The notes beneath the pieces are model-generated. The model was not told the DNA's origin, did not search any database, and was given only the letters and a program-made list of their open reading frames with translations. From assembly GCA_029747015.1 (NCBI GenBank), contig JAKOGI010001184.1, positions 186,001 to 250,000 on the forward strand: a stretch of DNA of 64,000 nt, written 5' to 3'. The number at the start of each line of letters is the position of its first letter. Within the stretch, counting starts at the first letter, position 1. Made by a program: the position numbers and the translations under genes. Below are positions 1-11,340 of the stretch, piece after piece. This DNA comes from Carnegiea gigantea (lineage: Eukaryota; Streptophyta; Magnoliopsida; Caryophyllales; Cactaceae).

Positions 1-478
1 ACGCACAAACCTGCACCCACAAAAAACGTACAATTCATTGTATAGATACAAACATATGTCTATTCTAAAATATAAGTCGCACCATTTAGAAGAAAAAATG
101 ACAAGCGAAATAAAAAGGGGGGGAGGTATATCTAGCCTAGATGCATCATTTATAATGCTAGCCGAATACTAAGTAGATCTGTTCTCTTTATTGTTAAATA
201 AAGGTTGGTAAATTGATAAACTTGGTATATGGTGAGAGTTAGAGAGAATTGGTGTTTTTTTAAAATGACTGGTAGGAGTTGCTTAAAGGTGGAAAGATTA
301 GAAGAAGCTGATATGAGTAGAAAGAAGTTGGTAGAAGTTGGTTATAGTTATGAAAGATTGATTAGAGTTGGAAATAGTTGGTTTTTTTTTTTTGTAAGAG
401 TCGGGAGGAGTTGTAAAAGTTAATAAGAGCTAGTAGAAATGGATTTACCAATGGAAGGAACATGGCCATAAAAGCTAT

Positions 479-560
479 CATCTGTGGGCCGAAACACTAA
501 CCAAATACTAGAAGTTTGTATATTTAAGTTTGAGAAAGAGGGAAAATGTCTGAATAACCC
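479..560 (+). repeat. Unknown dispersed repeat, partial copy 0
   Basis: The stretch starting AAACACTAACCAAATACT at about 494 is closely matched at 2336 (copy 1) and 3647 (copy 2). The similarity continues through a TTTGAGAAA..AGAAAAT-type stretch for about 65 bases. The family is not identified; only the 3' part of the repeat is present here. Confidence 0.55.
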
Positions 561-582
561 ATTGCTATTATCTCCTTTTTTT

Positions 583-601
583 GGGGGGGGGGGGGGGGGG
601 G
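583..601. repeat. Poly-G run (19 bases)
   Basis: Nineteen consecutive G follow a run of T. The length may vary between reads or alleles. The Gly/Pro-rich frames that cross it are artefacts of the run. Confidence 0.9.
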
Positions 602-1599
602 AAGGAGGGAGAGGGAAACGGGGTATCCACCGGCTATTCACACCTCATGACAACAATATACTATACTAGCATAAATATTTAACATCATAAGTTGCATGAA
701 TCATTAAAAAATACCATTTTGGTTCATATAAGGCAAATTTTAGTGGCAAAGCCAGAACTTTAAAGAAGGGGTCAGAATAATAGTATAGACGATAAAAATT
801 TTAAAATATTCATTAAACAAAAATTTTACTTTTAATTTTAATATTAGTAATTGGAAAGCAAAATGAATAATGAATTACATCCAAATTCTCTAACAATATT
901 TGCGGAATTCAAATTTATAAACCTTTAATCAGCTCAACGAAAAGCTTTTCAACATTCAACTAACTCAAGAATAATTACAGGCTGGAATTCATGTTATCTA
1001 GCTCAAGATAATGAATCATAAGTCTCACGCAAAGAATGATCATTCTCCAGCTAACCAATTTAAGGTATTCCTACCAACGACTATGTGTTTTATTCATCAA
1101 TTACATTAACTTCTGAATCCAATGTATCTAAAAAACTGAATGGAAGTAAGGGAATGCAATCAATTTCATCTTAAACAAACTACTCAAATTACATAAATTA
1201 CTTTAGGTGTAGTCATTAATCCATTCCACATTTAACATACTATGTATCAAACTTGACATAAAAAGGAAGGGCAAAAAGCATTCAATTGTGCATGGAAGGG
1301 ATTTTGAACTTTGAACACACAACCTTCACGTTTCCCAATCAATGTGGAAACACTACACTACAAATGTATTGATGTGAATTTGGTTAATCTAAATTATATT
1401 TAACTCATTTATGTAAATTTTTCCACATATACAAATTATCTTATCTTTTTTTTAAGGGATATGTAGCTCAGTTTTTATTATGACAATCAACGACTGGGCT
1501 AATATGATATAGCCATAAAACAAACAAATGCCAGCTTATGTAAATAATCATCATAATGAGCTGTTGATGCCATGCTAGTGCAACGTACTCAAATCTAGA

Positions 1600-2430
1600 G
1601 TTAATCGAGTGTTTTCTTATATTCTATACTGATCCTATTGCTTCTAGGAATCTAGTGATTAATATTGTTAGTGACAGATTGAAATAACTTCGCCAACATA
1701 TGAGGAAGTTTGTGAACTTGGAACAATATTGTAATCTTGCTTCATAAGATTTGATTCCTAGGGGAACCCTTCTTAGAACACTAACGAAATAGTAAGCAAA
1801 TACAACTTGGGATTAAGGGAGGAATAAGCTCCCTCTTTAGTCACGTATAGGGGTGGACAATGGATCGGGTCGGGTCAGGTTAGGGCCAACCCCTTTACGA
1901 AATGGACTAGGTCAGGTCATGGTCGGCCCGTTAATCGTTTGGGTCGGGTCGGGCCTTTTGTGTAAATAAACGGGTTGGGTCGGGTCGGTCCATAGGCGAC
2001 CCGCTTTTGGCCCATTTAAAAAGTGAACAAACTTGCACAAAAAAAACGTGTATAATAATTATTACGTATAAAGTGTTAGTAATAAGCTTGACTAATTGTA
2101 ATTTGTAAATTAGTGTGTTAAGTAGATTGAAAAAAATAATGGGTCACTAAATGGGCCGTTAATGGGTTGACTCGATTCGGCCCGTTAATATGTCTTCATG
2201 GGCCGACCCACTATTGACCCGTCCATTAATGACCTCATCCTTTATTGGCCCTATTTTAAATGGGCCGGCCCGCTTGACCCAATAGGTACCCGGCCTGTTG
2301 CCCACCCTTAGTCACGCATCCCTCCATAGGCTAAAACACTAACCAAATACTAAAGACACTCATATATTTAGTTTGAGAAATAGAGAAAATATCAAAATAT
2401 CCTCTTACAACTCCTTTATTTTTTATGGGC
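1600..2430 (+). repeat. Unknown repeat, copy 1, split by a hAT-like element
   Basis: After removing 1848-2310 and one target duplication, this stretch aligns with 3395-3725 over roughly 320 bases. Shared landmarks, in order, are ATTCTATACT, TTCTAGGAAT, AGTGATTAATAT, TTCATAAG, GAGCTCCCTCTTTA (AAGCTCCCTCTTTA here) and ACCAAATACTAA. The two copies are direct repeats about 1 kb apart, so LTRs of a small element are possible, but I found no convincing TG..CA ends, PBS or polypurine tract. Confidence 0.6.
1848..2310. mobile_element. Short hAT-like non-autonomous element (MITE)
   Basis: This 463-bp element has 13-bp terminal inverted repeats: TAGGGGTGGACAA at 1848-1860 and TTGCCCACCCTTA at 2298-2310, whose complement TAAGGGTGGGCAA differs at two positions. 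It is flanked by an 8-bp duplication, GTCACGTA (1840-1847) and GTCACGCA (2311-2318), one mismatch. Eight-bp duplications and TAGGGGTGG-type ends are typical of plant hAT elements. The interior is much more GC-rich than its surroundings: GGGTCGGGTC-like runs on the left and their complements on the right, which could fold into a long imperfect hairpin. It encodes no protein and would depend on a transposase supplied from elsewhere. Confidence 0.85.
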
Positions 2431-2659
2431 GATGGCATAGTTACTGGATTCTCTCAACCCTCAGCATACGGCGAACCAATTCATGCGAACCAGAACAAGA
2501 TACTTTAGCGTACCAATTGCCTAAATATGCCGAATTCAGCGAACCCATCTCCTACCTCAATGGTATTACATATTTTCGTAATTCATAGGCCAAATTTCAA
2601 AGAAAATGGAAGGATTTTTGAGGTTGCCATGAGTGAGCAAGCTTTTTACATAGCAAAAC

Positions 2660-2705
<46 letters not shown>

Positions 2706-3390
2706 GGATTAATATGAAATTGTTTTCCCATGAGTCGGGAAGAGGGAAGACAGAGAACTCTTATTATTAAATCATTTTATAAGTCAGCCTACCCTTTTAG
2801 ATCGAGAGGAAGCGCGCTATCTAATCACTGGTGCTGGTTCTCTACGATATGTGAAGTTTTGAATTGGGGGACTAGATCTCTCGCGTATTGGATTCTTCAC
2901 TAGGTGGCGAATCATGTACCTAAATTCGTCCCCTGTACCGGAGCATACCACATTCCAGGCAACTATACCGGGAGGGAGGGTAACCAATAATGTTTACTTT
3001 AAAAAAAATATATATAATGTCTATGTAAAGCTCAGGGTCTCTTAGAGTAGAGTGATGTAGTTTGGTGTAGGGGAAATGACCCTAAACATTTCATCAGCTT
3101 CTGGCTACTTGTTTAGTGTAAATTTCTTATAACAAGTACAATGGTTGTCTACAATCAAGACACTACCACAAGTTTTTCATTAGGTTAAGTATTGAACTGA
3201 AATAAGAAAGCATGTTCTCTTCAAATGTATCCGTGCTGAAAACATAAGATCTAGAGCAGTTTCTCGGGCTAAGTTGCATAATGTCTCCACAAGCTTCAAT
3301 CAAAGGCGTAGAAAACTATTTGCAGGTAATTTTCCCAGGTTTCACAGGTGCGTCCTAGATTGCGTTACCACAACCATACATTTCTAGATG
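2431..3390. other. Spacer between repeat copies, with (GA)19
   Basis: No protein or RNA gene is recognised. It contains the microsatellite at 2663-2700 and a less AT-rich patch at about 2770-2990 that I cannot assign. If copies 1 and 2 are LTRs, this would be the interior of a non-coding element. Confidence 0.45.
2663..2700. repeat. (GA)19 microsatellite
   Basis: Nineteen uninterrupted GA units. The Arg-Glu-rich frame that crosses it is spurious. Confidence 0.95.
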
Positions 3391-3394
3391 TAAC

Positions 3395-3725
3395 TCTGCA
3401 GTTCTCTCAGATTCTATACTTGTTCCTATTTCTTCTAGGAATTTAGTGATTAATATCTCTAGTGACACATGGAAATACCTTAGCCAACGTGGGATGTAGT
3501 TTGTGAATCGGTAACTATATTGTTGTCTTACTTCATAAGGTCTCTAAGAGAAACCCTTTACTAGAACACCAAGCAAATATGAACTGAATACAATATGGGG
3601 AATGGGGGAGCTCCCTCTTTACTCTCACATCCACCTATGAGCTAAAACACTCACCAAATACTAAGGCCCTCAGGTATTTAATTAGACAAATAGGAAAAAT
3701 ATCATAATAACCTCTTATAGTTCTC
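3395..3725 (+). repeat. Unknown repeat, copy 2 (empty site for the hAT-like element)
   Basis: This copy matches 1600-2430 without the hAT-like insertion. At the equivalent point it reads CTCCCTCTTTACTCTCACAT where copy 1 has CTCCCTCTTTAGTCACG, then the element, then CATCCCTCC. It therefore represents the pre-insertion state of the repeat, with a few substitutions. Confidence 0.6.
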
Positions 3726-5891
3726 AAAAAGTAAATATATGACAATGTTATTTTTCTTCACCCAATGCTTTTGATGACAATGCAAGAACGCTTTCTTTAT
3801 TTAATAGCACTTGTTTCTACCAATAAAGTCGATCAAAATCTTTCTCCTTATATGTATATACTTTTCAAATCAACTTCACTTCCATGAAATGAATGCCAAG
3901 GATACGAGTTCGTCTTGATCCTTATTAGCCCTCAAATGATTGATTGCTACATAAATACAGGTCTAGGAACTCAAGAGAAATTTAGGTTTGCAAAATTTTC
4001 CAGAATGGTGGCCTGTTTGAGTAAGAAATCCTATGAGTAAACAACCCCTACAATCTAACACATTCTAGTCCTTAAAAGTAGACAATTATACACCACTAAA
4101 GCAGCAACAAATCCAATATATTATCTATCTTAACCATAAATTATTATGCTTTCCTATATGGGCTTGGCTATAAGTTGTAAGTTCAATCAAGTGTACAACA
4201 CATTGAATTTAGCTTCTGTATAATATCCATTTTATAACAATATATGAATTGCTTCACAAATCATTACCAATGAATTTTGCAGTTTAGCCTTGTACTGACC
4301 CACCCTCGGAACCTATACCATTTTCATGTACAAAAAGAGAGGAAAAAATGGTAAGACTCAGTGATCACAACGATGTCGTTATGAGAACTTCTTATAGCAA
4401 AGCTTACGATTGTAATTTTACGTTTAGGAACTGGACTGATTCTTTTTAAAATCGTTATATTTGCTGGCATTTCTTGCTTTTATTCTTCAAATTCCTTTCG
4501 CTCTCGTCCCTTGCTTTCTTTAAACTTCTTTGTTATATCTTCTTGCTATTGTATCTTTTCTTTTTGTTTTTCATGATTTCTTGTTGTAGTAGTTGCTGCC
4601 TTCCTTTAGTATGAAGGTGGAGAATTGGCCCTTTTGCGTGAAAATATCTTGAATGATGACATAACACTAGCAATAATATCTCCTCTTGTGTTATTGAAAC
4701 ACCAGCTGTAGCAATCACACTTTGTAATTTGTCCTATTTGTAGGCGCATTAACACTATATACATACAATTAAATATTTACAAAAACCTTTCAAGAAGATA
4801 ATTTATATGAAATAATATTAAAAGCTGACGTTTGATTTAAAAAGAAAAAACTCACATGTATCTCCTTTGAGCGACTAAGATATGCCCATTGGAGAGTCCC
4901 TTCATTAGTCAGATGTGTGCATTCAGCAAGCTAAATTAGAACTATTCTCTTTGTCAAGTTAATATTGCAAATGTTTTCATTCAATAACTTATAATCATAT
5001 TAACACTTACTTATTCAAAACATTGAGTAACTAACGACATACTAAAATATCCTCCACTTTAGCAAACGATAAATTTCTAGTTGTATGTGTACAGCTCTTA
5101 TCTAATGATCGATTTTGTAAATTCTTGTCCCTAATTGACTACATGTTAAATAGATGTTAGATTGCTAAACCATTGCGTATGAAGTAACAAGTTATATATC
5201 ATAGTATGACACTTACCTTAAACATTGAAGACCTAAACCACTGCACACAATATTGCTACTAATCTTGAGGTAAGTTGCGAGTAGGCGTTGTCATACACTC
5301 TTCATTAATTTTACCACAATTAGGAGTTTCGTAGTGACAATGCAAGTGAATTTTCCATGGTTGACAGAATCATTACATAGCATCAACAACAAAAGTTTGC
5401 ATCTTCAAACAAGAGCAACCTTCTTTGATTTCAATTTTTCTAAAACATGATATAACGATTAAAACAAGAGCAACATCATATAACAAAAGTCACTTTGAGA
5501 AAATGAAAGAGACAAGTTTCATTTTACATGGATTTCCTTCCTTCTGCCATCATTGGCTTTAGCAAATACTTCCTACCAACTTTTGACACCAAGTTGTGCT
5601 TTGTCCTCACAATGCAACCATACTCATTCACCAAATATAGAGCTTATCACCAATTGCATGGTCAATTTCATCCAGTGTGTGAATAGATAATTTTTATTGT
5701 TTTCCCTTAATTTTTATATCAACTACATAACTCTTATATTTCACCCTCTCTCCTTTATTCTTGATATTGCTTGTAGCCAGCATAGCAAAGATATACTCCT
5801 TTGTCAATCTATGCGCTGAGAACTTAGAGTTAAGCGTTTAGTGTTTTGAGATTTTTTCATTAATAGTACAATTTACAAAACCATAAATGCT
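3726..5891. other. AT-rich DNA, no gene recognised
   Basis: No convincing coding or RNA gene. A minus-strand stretch around 5540-5670 could be a short exon-like fragment, since neighbouring frames give stretches of reasonable amino-acid composition, but I match it to no family and frames break within 40 codons. Confidence 0.45.
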
Positions 5892-5896
5892 TTCCG

Positions 5897-6176
5897 TATA
5901 ACACCTCGACTACTCCCTGGGTCACGAACAATTACTAGGAACGGCTTCAAGGATCGTTGAATGGCGCCACAATTCACCACAAGCCTGCTCGACATGTTTT
6001 GTCCTCGCTCACTCACTGCGTGAGAAACTTCGCAAAAGGTCATTCAATATAAGATTTCCCCACAACAAACATGCTTAACTGTGGATTTCTTATGAGTGGG
6101 TCTACGAAAAGAAAGATGCACATTTGGCGATATAAGTAGCCACTTTGATCTATTAAGCTACAGTCGAGGTATTGCA
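5897..6176 (-). mobile_element. Solo LTR of a Cassandra-type TRIM retrotransposon
   Basis: This 280-bp block runs from TATAACACCTCGACTACTCC to GCTACAGTCGAGGTATTGCA on the + strand, so its ends are inverted repeats of each other, as expected of an LTR whose TGTAACACC end has decayed. It is flanked by TTCCG (5892-5896) and TTCCC (6177-6181), a 4/5 match to a 5-bp target duplication. Inside is 5S-rRNA-like sequence on the minus strand, the known hallmark of Cassandra elements, and 280 bp fits Cassandra LTR length. No primer site, interior or second LTR adjoins, so it is a solo LTR left by LTR-LTR recombination. The strand is set by the 5S-like sequence. Confidence 0.78.
6021..6122 (-). other. 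5S-rRNA-derived segment within the Cassandra LTR
   Basis: Read on the minus strand, CAGTTAAGCATGTTTGTTG matches the plant 5S box A region (AAGTTAAGCGTGCTTGG), and ATTGAATGACC lies where 5S has GGATGGGTGACC (box C). Order and spacing fit 5S rRNA. Most differences are C-to-T or G-to-A, as expected from decay of methylated DNA. In Cassandra this segment retains a pol III promoter-like structure; here it is probably inactive. It is not a functional 5S gene. Confidence 0.75.
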
Positions 6177-6181
6177 TTCCC

Positions 6182-6752
6182 CTTTCTTATGCTATTATCA
6201 TACTCAACATTGACGTTTATATGGTCCTCTTTAACTTTTTGTGCATCCACAGCCTCTTTTGCGTCTAATGTCATAGCAACCCGCTCAACAAGTTTGGTAA
6301 TTCTTTTCCTTTTCACAAGTCAGTTGGCCATACCTAGATTAAATTATATATAAAAAAAATCAAGATCATAGTAATTACAGAGCACAGATTTGGACTAAAT
6401 TGTAAGTAGAGTTTTATAGAGAGTAGGACCAAGTGTTATTTTTCATAAGGTATAGCTTATTGTTTGAGCATGAATCAAAAAGCAAGATAAGATCTTGACT
6501 CATATAACTTTTAGTTAAGATAAAAAGGACAAACCCTCACTTTAGTGATCTTGACACAAATGAATTAGCAAAAGTTATTCAGGGTTTGTTTGCAATTAAA
6601 TGATCAAAATTGACGTAATTCTCAACCACCAGACAGGCAAAACTTGAGATCTTACAATACTTACCTTCTGTCCTTGGGTGGATATTTTCTTTAGATTCAT
6701 TGTCTCATGCAATCATGTTATTATCCCAAACATTATCATTTTCAAGTGAGTA
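6182..6752. other. AT-rich spacer, nothing recognised
   Basis: I see no coding, RNA or repeat signal between the Cassandra remnant and element A. Confidence 0.5.
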
Positions 6753-8338
6753 TGATGAACTCAAACTTAACGTGAAATTATGACATTTCTATACCCTTTC
6801 ATTATTTAATAGTTGCTCGAAATAAATAATTAAATTAGAGTTCTGATAAGTTTTGGTTTATTTTGTAGTAATTTTGGAAATTGGGGAGGTTGAATAAATT
6901 TCTTGGAGTAAAATTGAACTAAAAGTGGGTTGGACTAAGGACGAATAAAAGCAAGAGAGCCTGCCTAAGTTCATGACAGCTCAATCGCCTTAGCGGGCCT
7001 AGTCAGCTTGCCCTATCTTGGCCTAATTTCGCCTTCCCTTAACTCCTTCCCTGCATCACTGCTCCGCATGTGACTTGTATCCCCCCCCCCCATAAAAAAA
7101 AAACTCTTAGCTCTCTTTTTCTCTCATGCTCACGGGCCTATTCCTTTCCGCAGCCCAGTAACAAATGCTGGCCCAGCATGCAAGAAACCCGGTCCACCTC
7201 TCTCTTTCTTCCTAGTCTTCCTTCTTCATTATTGGGTTTGTTCCCGGTCCATCCGACCCTACATCTATCAGATTCAGTAGCCAAGCACCTTACCCTGCTT
7301 TCAGCCTCAGCTAATCCCTTCCCCATCCCCACGCATAACTCACATGATCCACGCCTTCTTTCGTTAATTTTGTTTCTCTTTCTCTCTCCTCGTTCCTTCT
7401 CCATCATCATTGACTCATTCGTTTTTTAGACGAGTAAAGGCTCCATTGAAGGCAAAAATTCAGCGATTACAAACTGGAGTTAGTTTAAGTTTAATTGAAC
7501 AAATAATGAGTAAGGGGGATGCATTTTAGCTATAAGAAGGGCGTGGGGATTCATCTAAGTGTCAAGAAGAATCACAGAGTATTGAGTTTTGAATTCTCAT
7601 TTTCAATTTCGCTATTTTCTTTTCATTTTTCAGATCTAATTTAGTCTTAAAAAACCTGATGTAGTTAAGCTCAGTGTTATTAAACTCAATTGGAATTCTT
7701 GTAATTTGCCTTTTATTCAGTCCAGGTTTTTTTTTGGAATTTAAGAGTATTTGCCTTCTCATATTTGGTTTCAAACCTGAATCTGGATTGTGGGCATAGT
7801 TGTTGTCTGAATAAAATGTGCTGTGAATGAATTTGGCAGAAACTTAGCAAATTCAGGCTTGTTGATTCTGTTCGCAATGTCGGTTCCTGCTAGAATGGAC
7901 TAGAGAATGGAAATCTGGGTTTAATTCATTAACTTTGTACTGGCAATTTTGATACTATTGAGAAGGACATGCTTGTGTTTATGGGTTATCGTTTTCAATT
8001 AGATTCCTTTTAGTTGGTTGTTATTTACTGATTAGAAGCCTGATTGGATTGGATCAATGCTACGAATCTTTGAATTTGGTTAGATAATTACGTCTGATTT
8101 AGTTTGTTTATTTACATTCTTTTCATTATCAAATGATGTTCACTATCCTCAATTTAGCTAATGTCATTAATCATAATTAATGGTTTGGTTAATCAAATGT
8201 GTTCCAAATTTTGAGTATGTGCTAGTCTAGATTGGTAGTAGCCTAATTTCAATCTCATCCCTTTCGACCGACTCTCAAGTGCTATGGCACGAACTGTACA
8301 CTTGTGGTTTAAATTTTATCTTCGGAAAAATCACAACA
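6753..8338 (+). repeat. Element A 5' LTR
   Basis: It aligns with 16399-17272 plus 26252-26923. It starts at TGATGAACTC or, if the alignment gap is placed differently, at TGAAATTATGAC (6773), and ends ..ATCACAACA just before the primer site. It contains an 11-base C run (7081-7091) and a TATA-like GCTATAAGAAGG near 7530. The open frames on both strands at 7070-7429 lie wholly within the LTR and are not genes. Confidence 0.85.
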
Positions 8339-8344
8339 GGTTTT

Positions 8345-8362
8345 TGGCGTTATTGTCCAGGA
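8345..8362 (+). other. Primer-binding site, Asp-tRNA type, element A
   Basis: TGGCGTTATTGTCCAGGA lies 6 bp after the 5' LTR and matches 12 of 18 positions of TGGCGCCGTTGCCGGGGA, the site complementary to the plant tRNA-Asp 3' end used by Athila/Tat elements. Five of six mismatches are C-to-T or G-to-A. Confidence 0.75.
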
Positions 8363-9044
8363 CGGAATTTGTGAAATTAGATTGCAAATTAAGTGTTGAG
8401 TTGGTTGATCGAGTCTTAGTAGTGTTTTTTTAATTTTTATTTTTTTATTGATTGTTTATTTAGTTTCAATTTTTTTAAATTTAGAATTCTTGTGTCTTTG
8501 TTTTCTATTTAGAATTTATATTTTGTTTTTCTTTTGGTTAATAATTTCTTTTATTAGTTAGTGGTCAATTTTCTATTGAAGGAAACAAAAGAAATGTATG
8601 AACAGTCCATATGCAAATCAGCCAGGCCATTACTGAATTTCAAGAAAAATAAGTGCAAATCATCGTAGGTTTTTCTGTTTTCAAGTTTCTGTTTTGCATT
8701 TTCTATGCTAGTTTGAAGCTAATTTTTCTTTTTAAATATTTTTAATAGGTTCCTTGGGATTTTTATAATTTAGGTGAACTTGTATGGAATTTTTAGGAAC
8801 TTTTAGAATTTTCTATAATTTCTGGAAATAATTTTGTGTTTTGATTTTGCTAGGCCATTCTAGGTCAAAAAAATTGAGAAAAAAATATGTTCATGTTCTC
8901 CTTGATTTAGTTGAATTTCCTTTGTATACTATTCTAAATTTAGACTTTTGATTTTCTGGTTACTTTTATTTTTAGTCTTTTCTTTCTTAGGTTTTGATTA
9001 ATTTTCTATTTTTGTGTGTGTTAAAAAATCCAAAAAGATAAAAA

Positions 9045-10900
9045 ATGAAAGAGGCAATAATACTTTTGAGGGTGTGGGCATTGCATGATTGGTTGGGTTA
9101 GAGACCCCAAGAAAAGAATACTTGTTAGGATTGAATCTGATCCTAAGCTTAAACTTAAGCCTGATTGTGAATTGAAAGAAATATCCTCCAACGACCACTT
9201 TGCCATCGTGCTTTAATTTGCTTGACTTAGGAGCTAATGTGACCTTTGAATTGAGATCTTATTATGCTCAAATTCTTCCTAAATTCACTAGTTTAGAGGA
9301 TGCATATTTGTTTTTAAGAGAATTTGAAGAGGTCTTCTCCATGATACATTTTTTAAATATATTTGTTGAAGTGGTAAGAGTGAAATTAATTCCTTTTACT
9401 TTAAAAGATGCTGCTAAGAGATGGATGTATCGCTTGGTTGCTAATTCTGTTTCTACTTGGATGACTTTGTTAAGTTGTTCTTAAGAAAATATTTTCCCAA
9501 GTACGAAGATTATAAAGCTAAAGAATGAAATCAATTAGTTTGTTCAATTGGAAAAGGAATTATTTTAGAAATACTTAGATAGGTTTTAGAACTTGTTAGC
9601 TTAGTGCCCCCATCATGGTTTAGACTAATCGCGTCTTTACCAAATTGTTTATGAAGGACTTGAGCAACAAACCTGAACCATGTTATAGTTTATGTGTCAG
9701 GGTGGCTTTCTTTTTAAGAGTGCTACAACTGCTTAAGAATTTTTAGAGGACTTAGATAATAAGGCTATATAGTGGGAAATCACTAGAGATGACAGTCTAA
9801 GTCCAAGATTTGCTAGGGGTCAACTGCATGATGTTTCTGATGTGAGTTACCCAAAGTCTAAGATTATAGTCTTAGTGAACATGGTAAAGGGGTTATCTAT
9901 TCAGCAACCTAGATTTCTTAGACTTCTATAGTGTCTTACTCTCACTGTCTAGCTTTAGATCATATATTGAGTTCATTTCCTTATTATGCTCACTAGTGAT
10001 ATACTGGGTAGGAGCAAGTGAATATGCCTACCAAAGACATAAGAATGACCCATTCTCCCCTTACTATAACCTGAGGTGGAGAAATCTCCCCTACCTCTCA
10101 TTTTTTCTAGAAACAACTCCTAGCCTGTCTATTATCCATCTAATTCTTACCAGGCATCAGGTTTTCATGGTATGCCTAGTACACCTAGACCACCACCTCT
10201 TATCGCTTAAATTAAGCCTCCTCTTGGCTACTCTAATATTGATAAGATTGAGCAGAGAATTGATAGCAATGTGGAAAGGATCATTAATGCTAATATAAAA
10301 AGATGATGACAATGATGACTAAATTTTCTTAATTAGCACCATTACCAAGGAGTGAGGTACTTTTCCTAATCAACCAGAGCAAAACCATAAGGGTTATTCC
10401 TCATCTTCTTCATTTTGAAGCCAACGCTGGTGAGAATGTAAGGAAAGTGAATGCAGTCATATCTCTTAGATTAGGTCTAGAGATTGATAATCAAGTGAAA
10501 AACTTTTTAAAAAATCAGCAAATACACTTTCTTCTAAAATTCATCTTCTTCCTCCTCCTCTTTTCTAGAGACTGGTTCATCCAGTAAGTCAGGTGATACT
10601 ACTAATGGTGTCCTTAGTGACTCTTTCATGATCCTCCTTCTAACTCATCTTGTGATCAAGAGAAGCCTAAGGAGAAAGATTCTACTGATATAATGGATCA
10701 CACATTTCCTAAGGATTGTTCATCTCCTTTTATTATTAAACAAGTACATGAGCTTGTACCTCCTTTCCCCTATTAGCTAAAAAAGAAAGACCAAGCCCAT
10801 GTTGATTAGATAAGAGAGACTTTCTTTCAAGTTAAAATCATTATTTCTTTGCTTGGTGCTATTTAACAAATGAATCCTTGTGCTAGGGTTTTAAAGGATC
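9045..10900 (+). pseudogene. Element A gag polyprotein remnant
   Basis: Gag would form the virus-like particle that packages the element's RNA. A frame from about 9200 to 9484 carries the Retrotrans_gag signature: a 'LEDAYLFLREFEEVFSMI' stretch followed by 'FTLKDAAKRWMY' and a Trp-Thr pair near the break, in the order usual for plant Athila/Tat gag. The frame stops at 9481 but its continuation (..NIFPS..) is readable in another frame. Further gag sequence to about 10900 is broken by many stops, with Pro-rich stretches near 10050-10250. The start is a guess (ATG at 9045); an upstream acidic/charged leader up to 9190 fits the family but is also frame-shifted. Confidence 0.75.
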
Positions 10901-11034
10901 AGTGCACTACCAAGAGGGTCATTAGTGTTTTTGAGAAGGCTTTATTAGCTTTGGTGCTAGTTCTATTATTTCTCATCAGATTCCAATGAAGTACAAGGAC
11001 CCCGGTTGCCCAACTATTTCCATAGGCATAGGGG

Positions 11035-11340
11035 ACTAGCTTAGGCATAGAGCATTACTTGACTTAGGGGTTAGTGTCAACTTGTTATCCTTCACTGAAT
11101 ATAAGAGGCTACAATTAAGTGAGTTAAAACCTACCAAGATGGTCATCCAACTAGCTGTTAGATAGACTAGGTTGTATAGGGGCATGCTAGAGGATGTGCT
11201 TATTAAGGTGGGAGAATTTATGTACCTATTAGACTTTGTTGTGCTTGAAATTGAAAAAGTGGCTAATACTGTTTATTAGGTCCATGTCATTCTAGAACAT
11301 CCTTTCTTTGCTACTACCAATGATCTGATTAACTACAGAA
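11035..11340 (+). pseudogene. Element A aspartic protease remnant
   Basis: The retroviral-type aspartic protease would process the Gag-Pol polyprotein. The active-site region reads DLGVSVNLLS at about 11060 (family consensus D-L/S-G-A-S), then a VGEFMYLLDFVVLE stretch and an ILEHPFF stretch near 11290, which corresponds to the conserved ILGRPFL flap-distal motif. Two in-frame stops (around 11164 and 11278) make it non-functional. It sits between gag and RT, as expected of gypsy pol. Confidence 0.8.

Larger units (their letters stand above)
1..1590. other. Intergenic AT-rich DNA, no gene recognised
   Basis: No reading frame here resembles a known protein family. The stretch holds a 19-base G run (583-601) and, at about 479-560, a short copy of the repeat that recurs at 2319-2430 and 3625-3725. 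The short open frames around 229-669 are low-complexity or follow the homopolymer and are not credible genes. Confidence 0.6.

Noticed and set aside
484..669. Gly-rich frame and its Pro-rich antisense
   Set aside because: Created by the 19-base G run.
2527..2712. Arg-Glu repeat protein frame
   Set aside because: Created by the (GA)19 microsatellite.
6021..6122. 5S rRNA gene
   Set aside because: Similarity is partial and lies inside a block with LTR ends and a target duplication, as in Cassandra elements.
7070..7429. Ser/Pro-rich 119-codon plus frame and a 90-codon minus frame
   Set aside because: Both lie wholly within the LTR of element A, and the other LTR copy does not preserve them.
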